Part shown: positions 1 through 8,632 of the stretch, piece after piece
How positions within the stretch are numbered: position 1 is the stretch's first letter
Layout: every line of letters starts with the position of its first letter
NCBI RefSeq assembly: GCF_034008635.1
Contig: NZ_CP125378.1
Location: 1,788,001-1,852,000 of the forward strand
DNA from: Pseudomonas sp. P8_229
Lineage (GTDB): Bacteria > Pseudomonadota > Gammaproteobacteria > Pseudomonadales > Pseudomonadaceae
Direction: 5' to 3'
DNA: 64,000 bases
Made by a program: the position numbers and the translations under genes
The notes under the pieces: model-generated
The model's database searches: none
Told to the model about the DNA's origin: nothing
What the model saw: the letters and a program-made list of their open reading frames with translations, nothing else

Positions 1-390
1 GCCGAACTGGCGCCAGCGGTGCATCGACTGATGCAAATCGGTTTCCGTGAAGGTGGCGGTCGGGTGCCGGCACTGGAAGACTGGCAGCAGCGGTTTGAAA
101 ACGATCCCGAATACGATCCGACGTTGTGTTTCATCGCCTGCGATGCCGAGGGCGTGGTCGGCGTGGCGCAATGCTGGACCAGCTCCTATATCAAGAATCT
201 GGTGGTGCATCCGCGCGCTCAGGGTATGGGATTGGGCCGCGCGCTGCTGCTGAATGCATTCAAGGTGTTTAAGCAACGGCGTGAAGGTTTTGTCGATTTG
301 AAGGTACTGGAAGACAACCGGCGGGCGCAGCGGTTGTATGAAAGTGCCGGGATGTATGTGGTGCGCCGGGAGTTGGTACCGGAACTGTAA
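1..390 (+). CDS. GNAT family N-acetyltransferase (5' end outside window)
   Basis: The reading frame is open from base 1 and ends in TAA at 390, so the N-terminus lies upstream of the window. The visible 129 residues contain the GNAT acetyl-CoA-binding loop RAQGMGLGRALL and the usual C-terminal strand with DLKVLEDNRRAQRLYESAGM, where acetyltransferases of this family hold the cofactor and finish the fold. The protein should transfer an acetyl group from acetyl-CoA to an amine. Nothing in the sequence identifies the substrate. A palindromic repeat follows the stop codon directly, so it appears to end its transcription unit. Confidence 0.85.
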   Translation, partial: AELAPAVHRLMQIGFREGGGRVPALEDWQQRFENDPEYDPTLCFIACDAEGVVGVAQCWTSSYIKNLVVHPRAQGMGLGRALLLNAFKVFKQRREGFVDLKVLEDNRRAQRLYESAGMYVVRRELVPEL

Positions 391-392
391 GA

Positions 393-466
393 TCAAAAGA
401 TCGCAGCCTTCGGCAGCGCCTACAGAGGATCACAGGTAGGAGCTGCCGAAGGCTGCGATCTTTTGA
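393..466. repeat. REP-type inverted repeat pair (GATCGCAGCCTTCGGCAG family)
   Basis: Two arms, about 393-421 and 436-466, are near-perfect reverse complements built around TCGCAGCCTTCGGCAG. They form a long hairpin just after the acetyltransferase stop codon. This looks like a REP doublet of the kind dispersed in Pseudomonas genomes. It may also act as an mRNA 3' end stabiliser or terminator, which is inference. Confidence 0.7.
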
Positions 467-536
467 CTTTAAACCAGGCAACCAAAAACCCTTGGCAGAC
501 TCCAACCTTGGCCACCCACGACCAAGGATGCCCAAC

Positions 537-863
537 ATGAAAGCCCTCACCGCAAGCCTGCTCTGCCTCACCGCCCTCGCCTCTCAGGCTCACGCCTCCA
601 GCCCCGACGCCTGGGCCGCTTATGACAAAAGCGTACTCGCCAGTTGCACCAAAGCCAGTGGCCTGAAAAACGCCAGACCGGTCGGCACCCCCGCACAATT
701 CGATGACCGCGTCGGCTACACCGCCGTGTTGCTGCAAGGCCAATACCCGCAAAAACACATGAAAGGCCAACAGGGCACCGAGCTGTGCCTGTACAACAAA
801 CAGTCCAAAACCGCCTTCGTCACCGAGTGGGACTCGATCCGGCCGACCGGCAAAACCCAGTGA
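537..863 (+). CDS. Small exported protein, function unknown
   Basis: A 108-residue protein that begins MKALTASLLCLTALASQAHA, a clear Sec signal peptide with an AHA-S cleavage site. The ATG at 537 is preferred because AAGGA lies about 9 nt upstream. The in-frame ATG at 528 overlaps that Shine-Dalgarno sequence, and a TTG at 492 would add a charged segment before the signal peptide. The mature part has two cysteines (SCTKASG and ELCLYNK) that could form a disulfide, consistent with a periplasmic location. I do not recognise a named family. It has no co-directional partner close enough to form an operon: the next gene starts 83 nt later. Confidence 0.75.
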   Translation: MKALTASLLCLTALASQAHASSPDAWAAYDKSVLASCTKASGLKNARPVGTPAQFDDRVGYTAVLLQGQYPQKHMKGQQGTELCLYNKQSKTAFVTEWDSIRPTGKTQ

Positions 864-946
864 CTGGCGCGCAACTTGCTTCGATCCGGGCCTGTGCGGT
901 GGTTTTCCGCCACCGTCTCACACCCTGATTGAAGACAGATCGCTCA

Positions 947-1696
947 ATGAATACGACGTTTTCCTGCGTAGGCTGCGGCAAATGCTGCACCGATCATCAT
1001 GTCCCGCTGACCTTGGCCGAAGCCCGTATGTGGGCGGCGGATGGCGGCCAGGTGATCGTGCTGGTCGAGGCCTTTCTCGGCAATGGCCTGGGCTTACCGG
1101 CGCAACAGCGTGAACATGCCGAACGCCGTTCGGTGGTGGTGCGCAGCGGCGCGACCGCTGCGCACGTGGCAATCACCTTCGCCGCCTACAACGTCGGTCC
1201 CTGCCGGAATCTTGACGAAGACAAGCTGTGCCGGATCTATGAACGGCGACCGTTGGTGTGCCGCATTTATCCGGCAGAAATCAATCCGCATATCCCGCTC
1301 AACCCTGCTGCCAAGGATTGCCCGCCAGAGTCTTGGGAACAGGGGCCGGTGTTGATTGCCGGTGGTGAGTTGGTGGATCAGGAACTGGTTGAGTTGATTC
1401 AACGCTCACGGCAAGCGGATCGGGATGACATCGGCATCAAGGACGCGATTTGCGCGATGCTCGGGATTCGCACCACGGCGCTCAAGGGTGACGGGTTTAC
1501 TGCGTACTTGCCGAATATGAGCGCTTTTGCTTCGGTGATTGATCAGGTCACCGCGCAACCGCTGACAACTGTGCCGAGTGAGTGGGTGTTTCATTTGTCC
1601 GGGGATGATGTTGCCGGGGAAGTGTTGGCGGCCGGGGCGCAGGTGGTGACTGAACCGGCGCAGACGTATGCGTTTATCTCGCTGCGGGCGGCTTGA
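947..1696 (+). CDS. YkgJ-type cysteine cluster protein
   Basis: A 249-residue protein starting MNTTFSCVGCGKCC. The Cys-x2-Cys-x2-Cys-Cys cluster at residues 7-14, followed by GPCRNL, KLCRIYERRP and LVCRIYP, is the pattern of the YkgJ (zinc- or iron-chelating) family. Members are thought to bind a metal or Fe-S cluster through these cysteines, and their cellular role is poorly known. The start at 947 is chosen over the TTG at 929 because the cluster sits at the extreme N-terminus in this family. The gene converges on the solute-binding/RidA fusion gene, with 46 bases between the stop codons and no clear terminator. Confidence 0.8.
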   Translation: MNTTFSCVGCGKCCTDHHVPLTLAEARMWAADGGQVIVLVEAFLGNGLGLPAQQREHAERRSVVVRSGATAAHVAITFAAYNVGPCRNLDEDKLCRIYERRPLVCRIYPAEINPHIPLNPAAKDCPPESWEQGPVLIAGGELVDQELVELIQRSRQADRDDIGIKDAICAMLGIRTTALKGDGFTAYLPNMSAFASVIDQVTAQPLTTVPSEWVFHLSGDDVAGEVLAAGAQVVTEPAQTYAFISLRAA

Positions 1697-1742
1697 TCCA
1701 AACTCTCGAGGTGGCTGAAGGCCCTTTTGCGAGCAGGCAGCA

Positions 1743-2894
1743 TCAATCTCGAGTGGCGGCCACCGCCAGACACTCAAGCTCGACTTTCGCTCCCGGCACT
1801 ATCAATTGCTTGCCAGCGAACGTCGTACGCGCAGGTAACCGGTCGCTCGGGAAATACCGGCGATATTCCGCATTCATCCCGGCGAAATCCTTGACGTCGG
1901 TAAGGATCACGGTGCACTTGGCGACATGGGATAGGGACGATCCACTGCGGTCCAGCGCGCCGCGCAGATTTTCCAGCACCTGAACCATCTGCGGACCAAT
2001 CCCGCCTTTTACCAACTCTCCTTTGACATCAAGCCCGAGCACACCGGACAAATAGATCGTCTCGCCGACCCTGACCGAATCGGAAAACGGCAACCTTTCA
2101 TCATTGGCTTGATAGCGCAAAGAGTCATCAACGGCCGGCGGCAGATAGCGTTCGGTGATCGCCTGATACTGGCCGTTCTGCTTCAAACGCTCGAGGGCCG
2201 TATTGAGCTCATCACGCAGTTTGCTGTCGGTTTTGCGCAGCGCCATGGCCACGCCCGTGCCCAGCATCGGGTCCTCGAGCGCCGGCCCCGCAAAACCGAA
2301 GGCTTCACCCTGAGGCAGGCTCAGCAAGGCGTGAGTGATTTCGATGGAATCCTGCAAAGTCGCATCGATCTCACCGCTCTGCAGGCTGGCAATCAGTTGG
2401 TCATTGAACTGAAAGCTACGAATCGTCACCCCCGATTCCGCCCACCGCGCCTTGGCGAATGCTTCGCGACTGGTGCCAGCCAATACGCCAACCCGCTTAC
2501 CTTTGAGGGACTGAACATCAGGTTGCAGGTTTGCCCCCTTGCGCGCCACCAATTGGCCGCTCAACGGATAAAGATTGTCGGTGAAATCGATGCGTTCCCG
2601 CCGCGCCGGGGTGGCCGTCATCGGCATGATCACGTCGAAACGCTTGGCCTCAAGCGCCTCGACATTGGTCGCGTATTCCTGATCGACCCAGACACAACGC
2701 TTTTGCAATTCGGTGCACAGTGCGTTGCCCAGCTCGATGTTCAGACCGACCAGTTCACCTTTATCGTCGCGACTTTCAAAGGGAGGAACCAGTGGTTCAA
2801 CGCCAAACCGCAGCGTCGGCTCGACCGCCGACGACACGCAACCGGTGGTCAGAGCTAATAGCGACAACGTGGACAGGATTTTTGCCAGAGACAT
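1743..2894 (-). CDS. Lipoprotein fusing a solute-binding domain (SBP_bac_3) to a RidA-like domain
   Basis: A 383-residue protein. Residues 1-19 end in LLALTTGC, a lipobox, so the mature protein should be anchored in the membrane and face the periplasm. Residues about 25-255 match amino-acid ABC-type periplasmic binding proteins (TLRFGVEPLVPPFES at the N-terminus, ARRERIDFTDNLYPLSG and KGKRVGVLAGTS further on). Residues about 262-383 are a complete RidA/YjgF domain: LPFSDSVRVGETIYLSG, then KCTVILTDVKDFAGMN, then LPARTTF with the conserved catalytic-type Arg near 356 and VELECLAV at the end. Cytosolic RidA proteins hydrolyse reactive enamines/imines made by PLP enzymes; an exported, ligand-domain-fused version is unusual. 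The ATG at 2894 is chosen because GAAGG lies 8 nt before it and it gives a normal lipoprotein signal; upstream GTG (2921) and ATG (2909) codons are in frame. No ABC permease or ATPase gene is adjacent. Confidence 0.85.
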   Translation of the reverse strand: MSLAKILSTLSLLALTTGCVSSAVEPTLRFGVEPLVPPFESRDDKGELVGLNIELGNALCTELQKRCVWVDQEYATNVEALEAKRFDVIMPMTATPARRERIDFTDNLYPLSGQLVARKGANLQPDVQSLKGKRVGVLAGTSREAFAKARWAESGVTIRSFQFNDQLIASLQSGEIDATLQDSIEITHALLSLPQGEAFGFAGPALEDPMLGTGVAMALRKTDSKLRDELNTALERLKQNGQYQAITERYLPPAVDDSLRYQANDERLPFSDSVRVGETIYLSGVLGLDVKGELVKGGIGPQMVQVLENLRGALDRSGSSLSHVAKCTVILTDVKDFAGMNAEYRRYFPSDRLPARTTFAGKQLIVPGAKVELECLAVAATRD

Positions 2895-3023
2895 GGAAGC
2901 GACCTTCATCAAAGCGTTCACGGGACATGAATCTTTGACTAAAGGCCACTTGGATTCCCAGAGGATGAATCAGCTATCTCTGTGGGAATAATCTTCATCT
3001 TGCTGCGACTACTTCAAAACAGA

Positions 3024-3263
3024 TCAGCGCTTGCCCATCGAACGACGGGTGCCCGGCGGCGCCATGCCTGGGGTCTTGGTGTGACCGTTCTTGGCGCCGT
3101 TCTTGTACCACGGCTGGTTTGAGCCTTTGGCAGAGGCCAGCTCGCCCGGCTTGAACGGAAACTTGAACGCCGGGATATCGGCTTTGGTATCGCTGGTGTC
3201 GGCCAGTTCAGCCGGGATATCGCTCACAGCGTCGTCAACCGGCGGCAGGGTCGGGGAAGTCAT
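3024..3263 (-). CDS. Conserved small hydrophilic protein, unknown function
   Basis: A 79-residue protein starting MTSPTLPPVDDAVSDIP and ending in a basic tail (TRRSMGKR). The start is supported by CCGGAG about 6 nt upstream; a longer frame to 3335 lacks such a signal. The N-terminal half is acidic and proline-rich, and the C-terminal half holds NQPWYKNGAKNGHTKTPG. It has no signal peptide and no membrane segment. I do not recognise a family with an assigned function. Confidence 0.6.
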   Translation of the reverse strand: MTSPTLPPVDDAVSDIPAELADTSDTKADIPAFKFPFKPGELASAKGSNQPWYKNGAKNGHTKTPGMAPPGTRRSMGKR

Positions 3264-3374
3264 AAAAGCTCCGGAAAGCAAAAAGTCGGGCCCGATCAGT
3301 GAGCCGCGATGGCGCGCAGTATACCTGTGCGCCATCGCTCGGCACCTGAAGATTTGCAGCGCACGCCGAACGGT

Positions 3375-3680
3375 TTACAGGTAACTGATGATAACGATGC
3401 CTTTGTCGGTCGAGGTCTTCAGCGCTTCATAACGTACGGAAATCGGCAGCGCCTGATGACTGCAAGCGTTGCGCTCAGTGTCGACATCGACTTTCACGCC
3501 GGGCTTGATTTCGATCTGGCGAGACTCACGAGACGCAAACGCCCCGACCGGTCCGACCTGACAGCCCGAATCAACGATTTGCCCGGTAAAGCGGATCTCG
3601 CCGGATTGACTGGCAGGCGCTGCAAACGTAGTGAGTGGAAGCAAGAGAAGCACATACGGCAGAGCGGTTTTCAGCTTCAT
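3375..3680 (-). CDS. Pilin-like (type 1 fimbrial) exported protein, orphan
   Basis: A 101-residue protein starting MKLKTALPYVLLLLPLTTFA with a Sec signal peptide cleaved around TFA-AP. The mature N-terminus reads GEIRFTGQIVDSGCQVG, the hallmark start of chaperone/usher fimbrial subunits, and a second cysteine in RNACSHQ could complete the usual disulfide. The ending GIVIISYL resembles the last beta strand of pilins. Full pilins are usually 150-180 residues, so this is a short form. GGGAG about 9 nt upstream supports the ATG at 3680. No chaperone or usher gene is visible nearby, so an independent periplasmic role is possible. Confidence 0.65.
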   Translation of the reverse strand: MKLKTALPYVLLLLPLTTFAAPASQSGEIRFTGQIVDSGCQVGPVGAFASRESRQIEIKPGVKVDVDTERNACSHQALPISVRYEALKTSTDKGIVIISYL

Positions 3681-3861
3681 ATCAAGACACTCCCGAAGTG
3701 GACGGCCCAGAGAGATTTGGGCCGTGCGCGGCCTGAGCCATACAAGCTGTATCCGCTCATAGAGGCGGATCTTTAAGAGATTAGTTGTAGTGTTTGGGCG
3801 AGGTACGCCGACGTGCGATACCGTGTTGAACTCAGGCTTTGAACAGCACACAAATCGGCCC

Positions 3862-3894
3862 CCTCTCCCTCGGGAGAGGGCTGGGGTGAGGGGA
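3862..3894. repeat. Short hairpin repeat CCCTCTCCC/GAGAGGG
   Basis: An inverted repeat (CCCTCTCCC, TCGG loop, GAGAGGG) followed by CTGGGGTGAGGG. This is a widely dispersed intergenic element in Pseudomonas. It is the first of three unrelated palindromic elements in the gap 3681-4365, where I see no gene. Confidence 0.55.
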
Positions 3895-4009
3895 AAATCC
3901 ACCACAAATCCAAAGCCGACCACGCCCCGCTCTTCACCACTCAATAGGCCGAGTGCAGCTCGCCTGCTCTTGATCTTGATCTACGGGCGACGTCGGAAGG
4001 CTGAGTGGA

Positions 4010-4114
4010 GGGATTGATCCGGGCGTGGGAGCGCAGCGACCGTTTGGCGCAGCCAAACACAGCGAGAGGAGGTGCAGCGAAGCAAACCGGAGGCGCTGCG
4101 CCCGGATCAATCCC
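4010..4114. repeat. Inverted repeat with 16-bp perfect arms
   Basis: GGGATTGATCCGGGCG at 4010-4025 is the exact reverse complement of 4099-4114. The 73 bases between the arms are rich in further short complementary stretches (TTTGGCG/CGCAGCCAAA). Small open frames cross it but have no coding signs. It resembles a dispersed repeat element rather than a gene. Confidence 0.6.
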
Positions 4115-4174
4115 GGAGCGAAGGAACCCCGAGCCCCAGCGAGCGGGCCGCACGCAGGAGCAAGCGTTTTTTTG

Positions 4175-4207
4175 CTTACTTTTTTAGGCGTTTGTAAAAA
4201 AAGTGAG
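4175..4207. repeat. Hairpin element with T-rich and A-rich arms
   Basis: CTTACTTTTTT at about 4175-4185 pairs with AAAAAAAGTGAG at 4196-4207 around the loop AGGCGTTTGT, and GTCAGGGCGAAACC follows. It resembles a dispersed Pseudomonas intergenic repeat (family recalled, not searched). A T-run ahead of the hairpin (4167-4173) is not the arrangement of an intrinsic terminator. Confidence 0.5.
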
Positions 4208-4365
4208 TCGCCGTCAGGGCGAAACCCTAAGCTGCCGTTACCGCAGCAACGGATATGTAGCCAGCGAAACTGACAGCGCCGACAGCTAGCCGTCACCCTA
4301 CTGACCCGCAGACAGGTTTATAAAGACAACAACCCTGCCCAAACTCCGTCCGGCGCCCACCCCGC

Positions 4366-5526
4366 ATGCGAATCCAAAAGAACAAAGCCCTGCTCGCCAC
4401 CCTATTGATCGTCCTCGCAGGCGCAGGTCTGTGGTACGCCCTGAAACCCGCCGCAACCAAACTCGCCACCCCCACAGCAATCCCCGTGCGAGTCATAGCG
4501 GTCAGCGAAAAAGACGTCCCCCGCTACACCAGCGGCATCGGCTCCGTACTCTCATTACACAGCGTCGTAGTGCGCCCCCAGATCGACGGCATCCTCACCA
4601 AAATCCTCGTCAAAGAAGGCCAACTGGTCAAAGCAGGCGACCTGCTGGCCACCATCGACGACCGCTCCATCCGCGCCAGCCTCGACCAGACCCGCGCCCA
4701 ACTGGGCGAAAGCCAGGCACAACTGCAAGTCGCGCTGGTCAACCTCAAACGCTACAAACTGCTCAGCGTCGACGACGGCGTCTCCAAACAGACCTACGAC
4801 CAGCAACAAGCCCTGGTCAACCAATTGAAGGCCACCGCCCAAGGCAACCAGGCCTCAATTGATGCAGCACAGGTACAACTTTCCTACACGCAGATCCGCT
4901 CCCCGGTCACTGGCCGCGTCGGTATTCGTACAGTCGATGAAGGCAACTTCCTGCGCATGACCGACACCACCGGCCTGTTCACCGTCACCCAGATCGACCC
5001 GATCGCCGTCGAGTTTTCCCTGCCCCAGCAAATGCTGCCGACCCTGCAAGGCCTGATCAACGATCCGCAACGCGCCCAGGTCAAGGCCTACATCGGCGCC
5101 GACACCGATGGCGAAACCGGCAACCTGCTCGGCGAAGGTCACCTGACCCTAATCGACAACCAGATCAACGCCAACACCGGCACCATCCGCGCCAAAGCCG
5201 AATTCGACAACGCCAGCCAGAAGCTCTGGCCCGGCCTGTTGGTCACGGTAAAAATTCAGACGGCGCTGGACAAGGATGCGCTGGTTGTACCGCCCACCGT
5301 CGTACAACGCGGTCTCGATCAGCACTTCGTTTACCGGGTGAATGGCAACAAGGTCGAAGCGGTGCAGGTGCAGATGGTTTATCAGGGCAGCGACCAGGAC
5401 ATCATCAAAGGCGTGAAGGCCGGTGACGTACTGGTGACCGATGGCCAGTCGCGGCTCAAACCCGGCTCCACCGTGCAGGTCATGAGCGAGCCGCCGCAGG
5501 TGGTGCAAGCGGAGCCGAAACCATGA
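4366..5526 (+). CDS. RND efflux periplasmic adaptor subunit (membrane fusion protein)
   Basis: A 386-residue protein with one N-terminal membrane anchor (LLATLLIVLAGAGLWYAL, about residues 9-26). It then has the adaptor layout: a lipoyl-like segment (RPQIDGILTKILVKEGQLVKAG), a coiled-coil hairpin rich in Gln and Leu (about 95-165), the returning lipoyl half (YTQIRSPVTGRVGI) and beta-barrel and membrane-proximal domains. In MdtA/AcrA-type pumps this protein links the inner-membrane permease to an outer-membrane channel. It overlaps the permease gene by 4 bases (ATGA), so the two are translationally coupled. No outer-membrane channel gene is in the window, so the pump must borrow one. Confidence 0.92.
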   Translation: MRIQKNKALLATLLIVLAGAGLWYALKPAATKLATPTAIPVRVIAVSEKDVPRYTSGIGSVLSLHSVVVRPQIDGILTKILVKEGQLVKAGDLLATIDDRSIRASLDQTRAQLGESQAQLQVALVNLKRYKLLSVDDGVSKQTYDQQQALVNQLKATAQGNQASIDAAQVQLSYTQIRSPVTGRVGIRTVDEGNFLRMTDTTGLFTVTQIDPIAVEFSLPQQMLPTLQGLINDPQRAQVKAYIGADTDGETGNLLGEGHLTLIDNQINANTGTIRAKAEFDNASQKLWPGLLVTVKIQTALDKDALVVPPTVVQRGLDQHFVYRVNGNKVEAVQVQMVYQGSDQDIIKGVKAGDVLVTDGQSRLKPGSTVQVMSEPPQVVQAEPKP

Positions 5527-8500
5527 AGGCGCACAAAGGCGTCTCCACGTGGTGCATCGATCACCCGGTCGCAACGATTCTGCTGACCATCGCGCTGGTG
5601 CTGGTCGGCGCAATTGCCTTCCCGCGCTTGCCGATTGCCCCACTGCCGGAAGCGGAATTTCCGACGATTCAGGTGTCCGCGCAGTTGCCCGGCGCCAGCC
5701 CCGACACCATGGCTTCATCCGTGGCCACGCCGCTGGAGGTACAATTCAGCGCCATCCCCGGCATGACCCAGATGACTTCAAGCAGTGCCTTGGGCTCAAG
5801 CCTTTTGACCCTGCAATTCACCCTCGATAAAAGCATCGACACCGCCGCGCAGGAAGTACAAGCCGCGATCAACACCGCCGCCGGCAAACTGCCCAAGGAC
5901 ATGCCGACGCTGCCAACGTGGAAGAAGGTCAACCCGGCCGACAGCCCGGTGCTGATCCTCAGCGTCAGCTCGACGCAAATGCCTGGCACCGAACTCAGCG
6001 ACCTCGTGGAAACCCTGCTCTCGCGTCAGATCAGTCAGATCGACGGCGTAGGCCAAATCAACATTACCGGTCAGCAACGTCCGGCGATTCGCGTGCAAGC
6101 CTCGGCGGACAAACTCGCGGCGATCGGCCTGACCCTCGCCGACATTCGGCTGGCGATCCAGCAGACCAGCCTCAACCTCGCCAAAGGTGCGCTGTACGGC
6201 GAGTCGAGCATCTCGACGCTGTCGACCAACGACCAGTTGTTCCATCCTGAGGACTACAGCCAACTCATCGTTTCCTACAAGGATGGCGCGCCGGTTCACC
6301 TGCGCGATGTCGCCAAAGTCGTCAACGGTTCGGAAGATGCCTACGTGCAAGCGTGGGCCGGCGATCAACCCGGTGTGAACCTGGTGATCTCGCGCCAGCC
6401 CGGCGCCAACATTGTCGAAACCGTCGACCGTATCCAGGCCGCACTGCCCGGCCTCGAAGCGATGCTGCCCGCCTCGGTGCAAGTGAAAACCCTGATCGAC
6501 CGCACCCAGACCATTCGTGCCTCGCTGCATGAAGTCGAAATCACCCTGATGATCGCAATTCTACTGGTGGTCGCGGTAATGGCGCTGTTCCTGCGTCAGT
6601 TGTCGGCGACCCTGATTGTCTCGGCGGTACTCGGTGTGTCGTTGATCGCCAGTTTCGCCCTGATGTACATCCTCGGTTTCAGCCTGAACAACCTGACGCT
6701 GGTGGCGATCGTCGTCGCGGTCGGCTTCGTCGTCGACGATGCGATTGTGGTGGTGGAAAACATCCACCGGCATCTGGAGGCCGGTGACGACATGCGCGAA
6801 GCGGCCATCAAGGGTGCCGGCGAGATTGGTTTCACTGTGGTCTCGATCAGTTTCTCGCTGGTGGCGGCGTTTATTCCGCTGCTGTTCATGGGCGGCGTGG
6901 TTGGGCGACTGTTCAAGGAATTCGCCCTGACCGCGACCTCGACCATCATGATTTCCGTGGTGGTCTCGCTGACTCTGGCGCCGACGCTGGCGGCGCTGTT
7001 CATGCGCAAACCGGTGCATCACGCCCACGACAAACCGGGTTTCAGCGAACGCTTGCTCGGCTGGTACGAGAAAGGCCTGCGCCGCGCCCTCGCCCATCAG
7101 AAATTGATGATCGGCGTATTCGGTTTATCACTGGCAATGGCCATCGGTGGTTACATCTTTATCCCCAAAGGTTTCTTCCCGGTGCAGGACACCGGTTTTG
7201 TCCTCGGCACCACCGAAGCCGCTGCGGATATCTCCTACGGCGACATGGTGAAAAAGCACCTGGCGATGGCCGAAATCGTCGCCGCCGACCCGGCCGTGCA
7301 GGCGTTTTCCCACTCGGTGGGCGTGTCGGGCAGTAACCAGACCATCGCCAACGGGCGCTTCTGGATCGCCCTGAAAAAACGTGGTGACCGTGACGTCTCG
7401 GCCAGCCAGTTCATCGATCGGATTCGTCCGCAACTGATGAAAGTCCCGGGCATCGTGCTGTACCTGCGCGCAGGGCAAGACATCAACCTCAGCTCCGGGC
7501 CGAGCCGCGCGCAGTACCAATACGTGCTCAAGAGCAACGACGGTGCGACCCTCGCCACCTGGACCCAGCGCCTGACAGAAAAACTGCGCAGCAACCCGGC
7601 GTTCCGCGACATTTCCAACGACCTGCAATTGGGCGGCAGCATCACTCACATCAGCATCGACCGCAGCGCCGCCGCACGTTTCGGCCTCACCGCAAGCGCT
7701 GTCGACGAGGCGCTGTACGACGCCTTCGGTCAGCGCCAGATCAACGAGTTCCAGACCCAGGTCAACCAGTACAACGTGATTCTGGAACTGGACACCAAAC
7801 AGCGCGGCAAGGCCGAAAGCCTCAACTATTTCTACCTGCGCTCGCCACTGAGTGGCGAGATGGTGCCGCTGTCGGCGCTGGCAAAATTTGATGCGCCGAC
7901 CATCGGCCCACTGTCGATTGCCCACGACGGCATGTTCCCGGCGGCCAACCTGTCGTTCAACCTCGCTCCCGGCGTGGCGTTGGGTGACGCAGTGATCCTG
8001 CTCAATCAGGCCAAGGCCGAGATCGGCATGCCGACCGCGATCAGCGGCAACTTCCAGGGCGCGGCGCAGGCATTCCAGAGTTCGCTGGCCAGCCAGCCGT
8101 GGCTGATTCTCGCAGCGCTGGTGGCGGTGTACATCATTCTCGGCGTGCTTTATGAGAGTTTCGTGCATCCGCTGACGATCATTTCCACGCTGCCGGCGGC
8201 AGGTTTGGGCGCGGTGATCATGCTGTGGATCTGCGGCCAGGACTTTTCGATCATGGCGCTGATCGGGCTGGTGCTGCTGATCGGTATCGTCAAGAAGAAC
8301 GGCATCCTGATGATCGACTTCGCCCTCGAAGCGCAGCGCCATCGTGGACTGCCGCCGCAGGATGCGATTTACGAGGCGTGCATCACGCGGTTCCGGCCGA
8401 TCATCATGACCACCCTCGCCGCCCTGCTTGGCGCCCTGCCGCTGATGCTCGGTTATGGCACTGGCGCCGAACTGCGCCAGCCGCTGGGGATCGCGGTGGT

Positions 8501-8624
8501 GGGCGGTTTGCTGGTCAGCCAGATGCTGACGTTGTTTACCACTCCGGTCATATACTTGTGGCTTGAGCGGCTGTTCCATCGGCCTAAGCCTGCGCCTTCA
8601 CCAGCGCTGGCAACCACAGACTGA
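5523..8624 (+). CDS. RND family multidrug efflux permease
   Basis: A 1033-residue inner-membrane permease of the hydrophobe/amphiphile efflux group, closest in look to MdtB/MuxB-type pumps. It has the expected two-fold layout of twelve membrane helices with two large periplasmic loops. Proton-relay residues are visible: VGFVVDDAIVVVENI in TM4 carries the paired Asp, and LLIGIVKKNGILMID in TM10 carries the Lys. The N-terminus CIDHPVATILLTIALVLVGA is a typical TM1. MdtBC and MuxBC systems use two different permeases; here there is only one, so it probably works as a homotrimer (inference). It lies between the adaptor gene and a two-component system on the same strand, 8 bases before the regulator gene. 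Confidence 0.93.
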   Translation: MKAHKGVSTWCIDHPVATILLTIALVLVGAIAFPRLPIAPLPEAEFPTIQVSAQLPGASPDTMASSVATPLEVQFSAIPGMTQMTSSSALGSSLLTLQFTLDKSIDTAAQEVQAAINTAAGKLPKDMPTLPTWKKVNPADSPVLILSVSSTQMPGTELSDLVETLLSRQISQIDGVGQINITGQQRPAIRVQASADKLAAIGLTLADIRLAIQQTSLNLAKGALYGESSISTLSTNDQLFHPEDYSQLIVSYKDGAPVHLRDVAKVVNGSEDAYVQAWAGDQPGVNLVISRQPGANIVETVDRIQAALPGLEAMLPASVQVKTLIDRTQTIRASLHEVEITLMIAILLVVAVMALFLRQLSATLIVSAVLGVSLIASFALMYILGFSLNNLTLVAIVVAVGFVVDDAIVVVENIHRHLEAGDDMREAAIKGAGEIGFTVVSISFSLVAAFIPLLFMGGVVGRLFKEFALTATSTIMISVVVSLTLAPTLAALFMRKPVHHAHDKPGFSERLLGWYEKGLRRALAHQKLMIGVFGLSLAMAIGGYIFIPKGFFPVQDTGFVLGTTEAAADISYGDMVKKHLAMAEIVAADPAVQAFSHSVGVSGSNQTIANGRFWIALKKRGDRDVSASQFIDRIRPQLMKVPGIVLYLRAGQDINLSSGPSRAQYQYVLKSNDGATLATWTQRLTEKLRSNPAFRDISNDLQLGGSITHISIDRSAAARFGLTASAVDEALYDAFGQRQINEFQTQVNQYNVILELDTKQRGKAESLNYFYLRSPLSGEMVPLSALAKFDAPTIGPLSIAHDGMFPAANLSFNLAPGVALGDAVILLNQAKAEIGMPTAISGNFQGAAQAFQSSLASQPWLILAALVAVYIILGVLYESFVHPLTIISTLPAAGLGAVIMLWICGQDFSIMALIGLVLLIGIVKKNGILMIDFALEAQRHRGLPPQDAIYEACITRFRPIIMTTLAALLGALPLMLGYGTGAELRQPLGIAVVGGLLVSQMLTLFTTPVIYLWLERLFHRPKPAPSPALATTD

Positions 8625-8632
8625 GGCGGGTC

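Noticed and set aside
4005..4273. Small overlapping open frames in the repeat-rich gap
   Set aside because: They run through inverted repeats, lack ribosome sites and read as Arg/Gly/Pro-rich shadow sequence.
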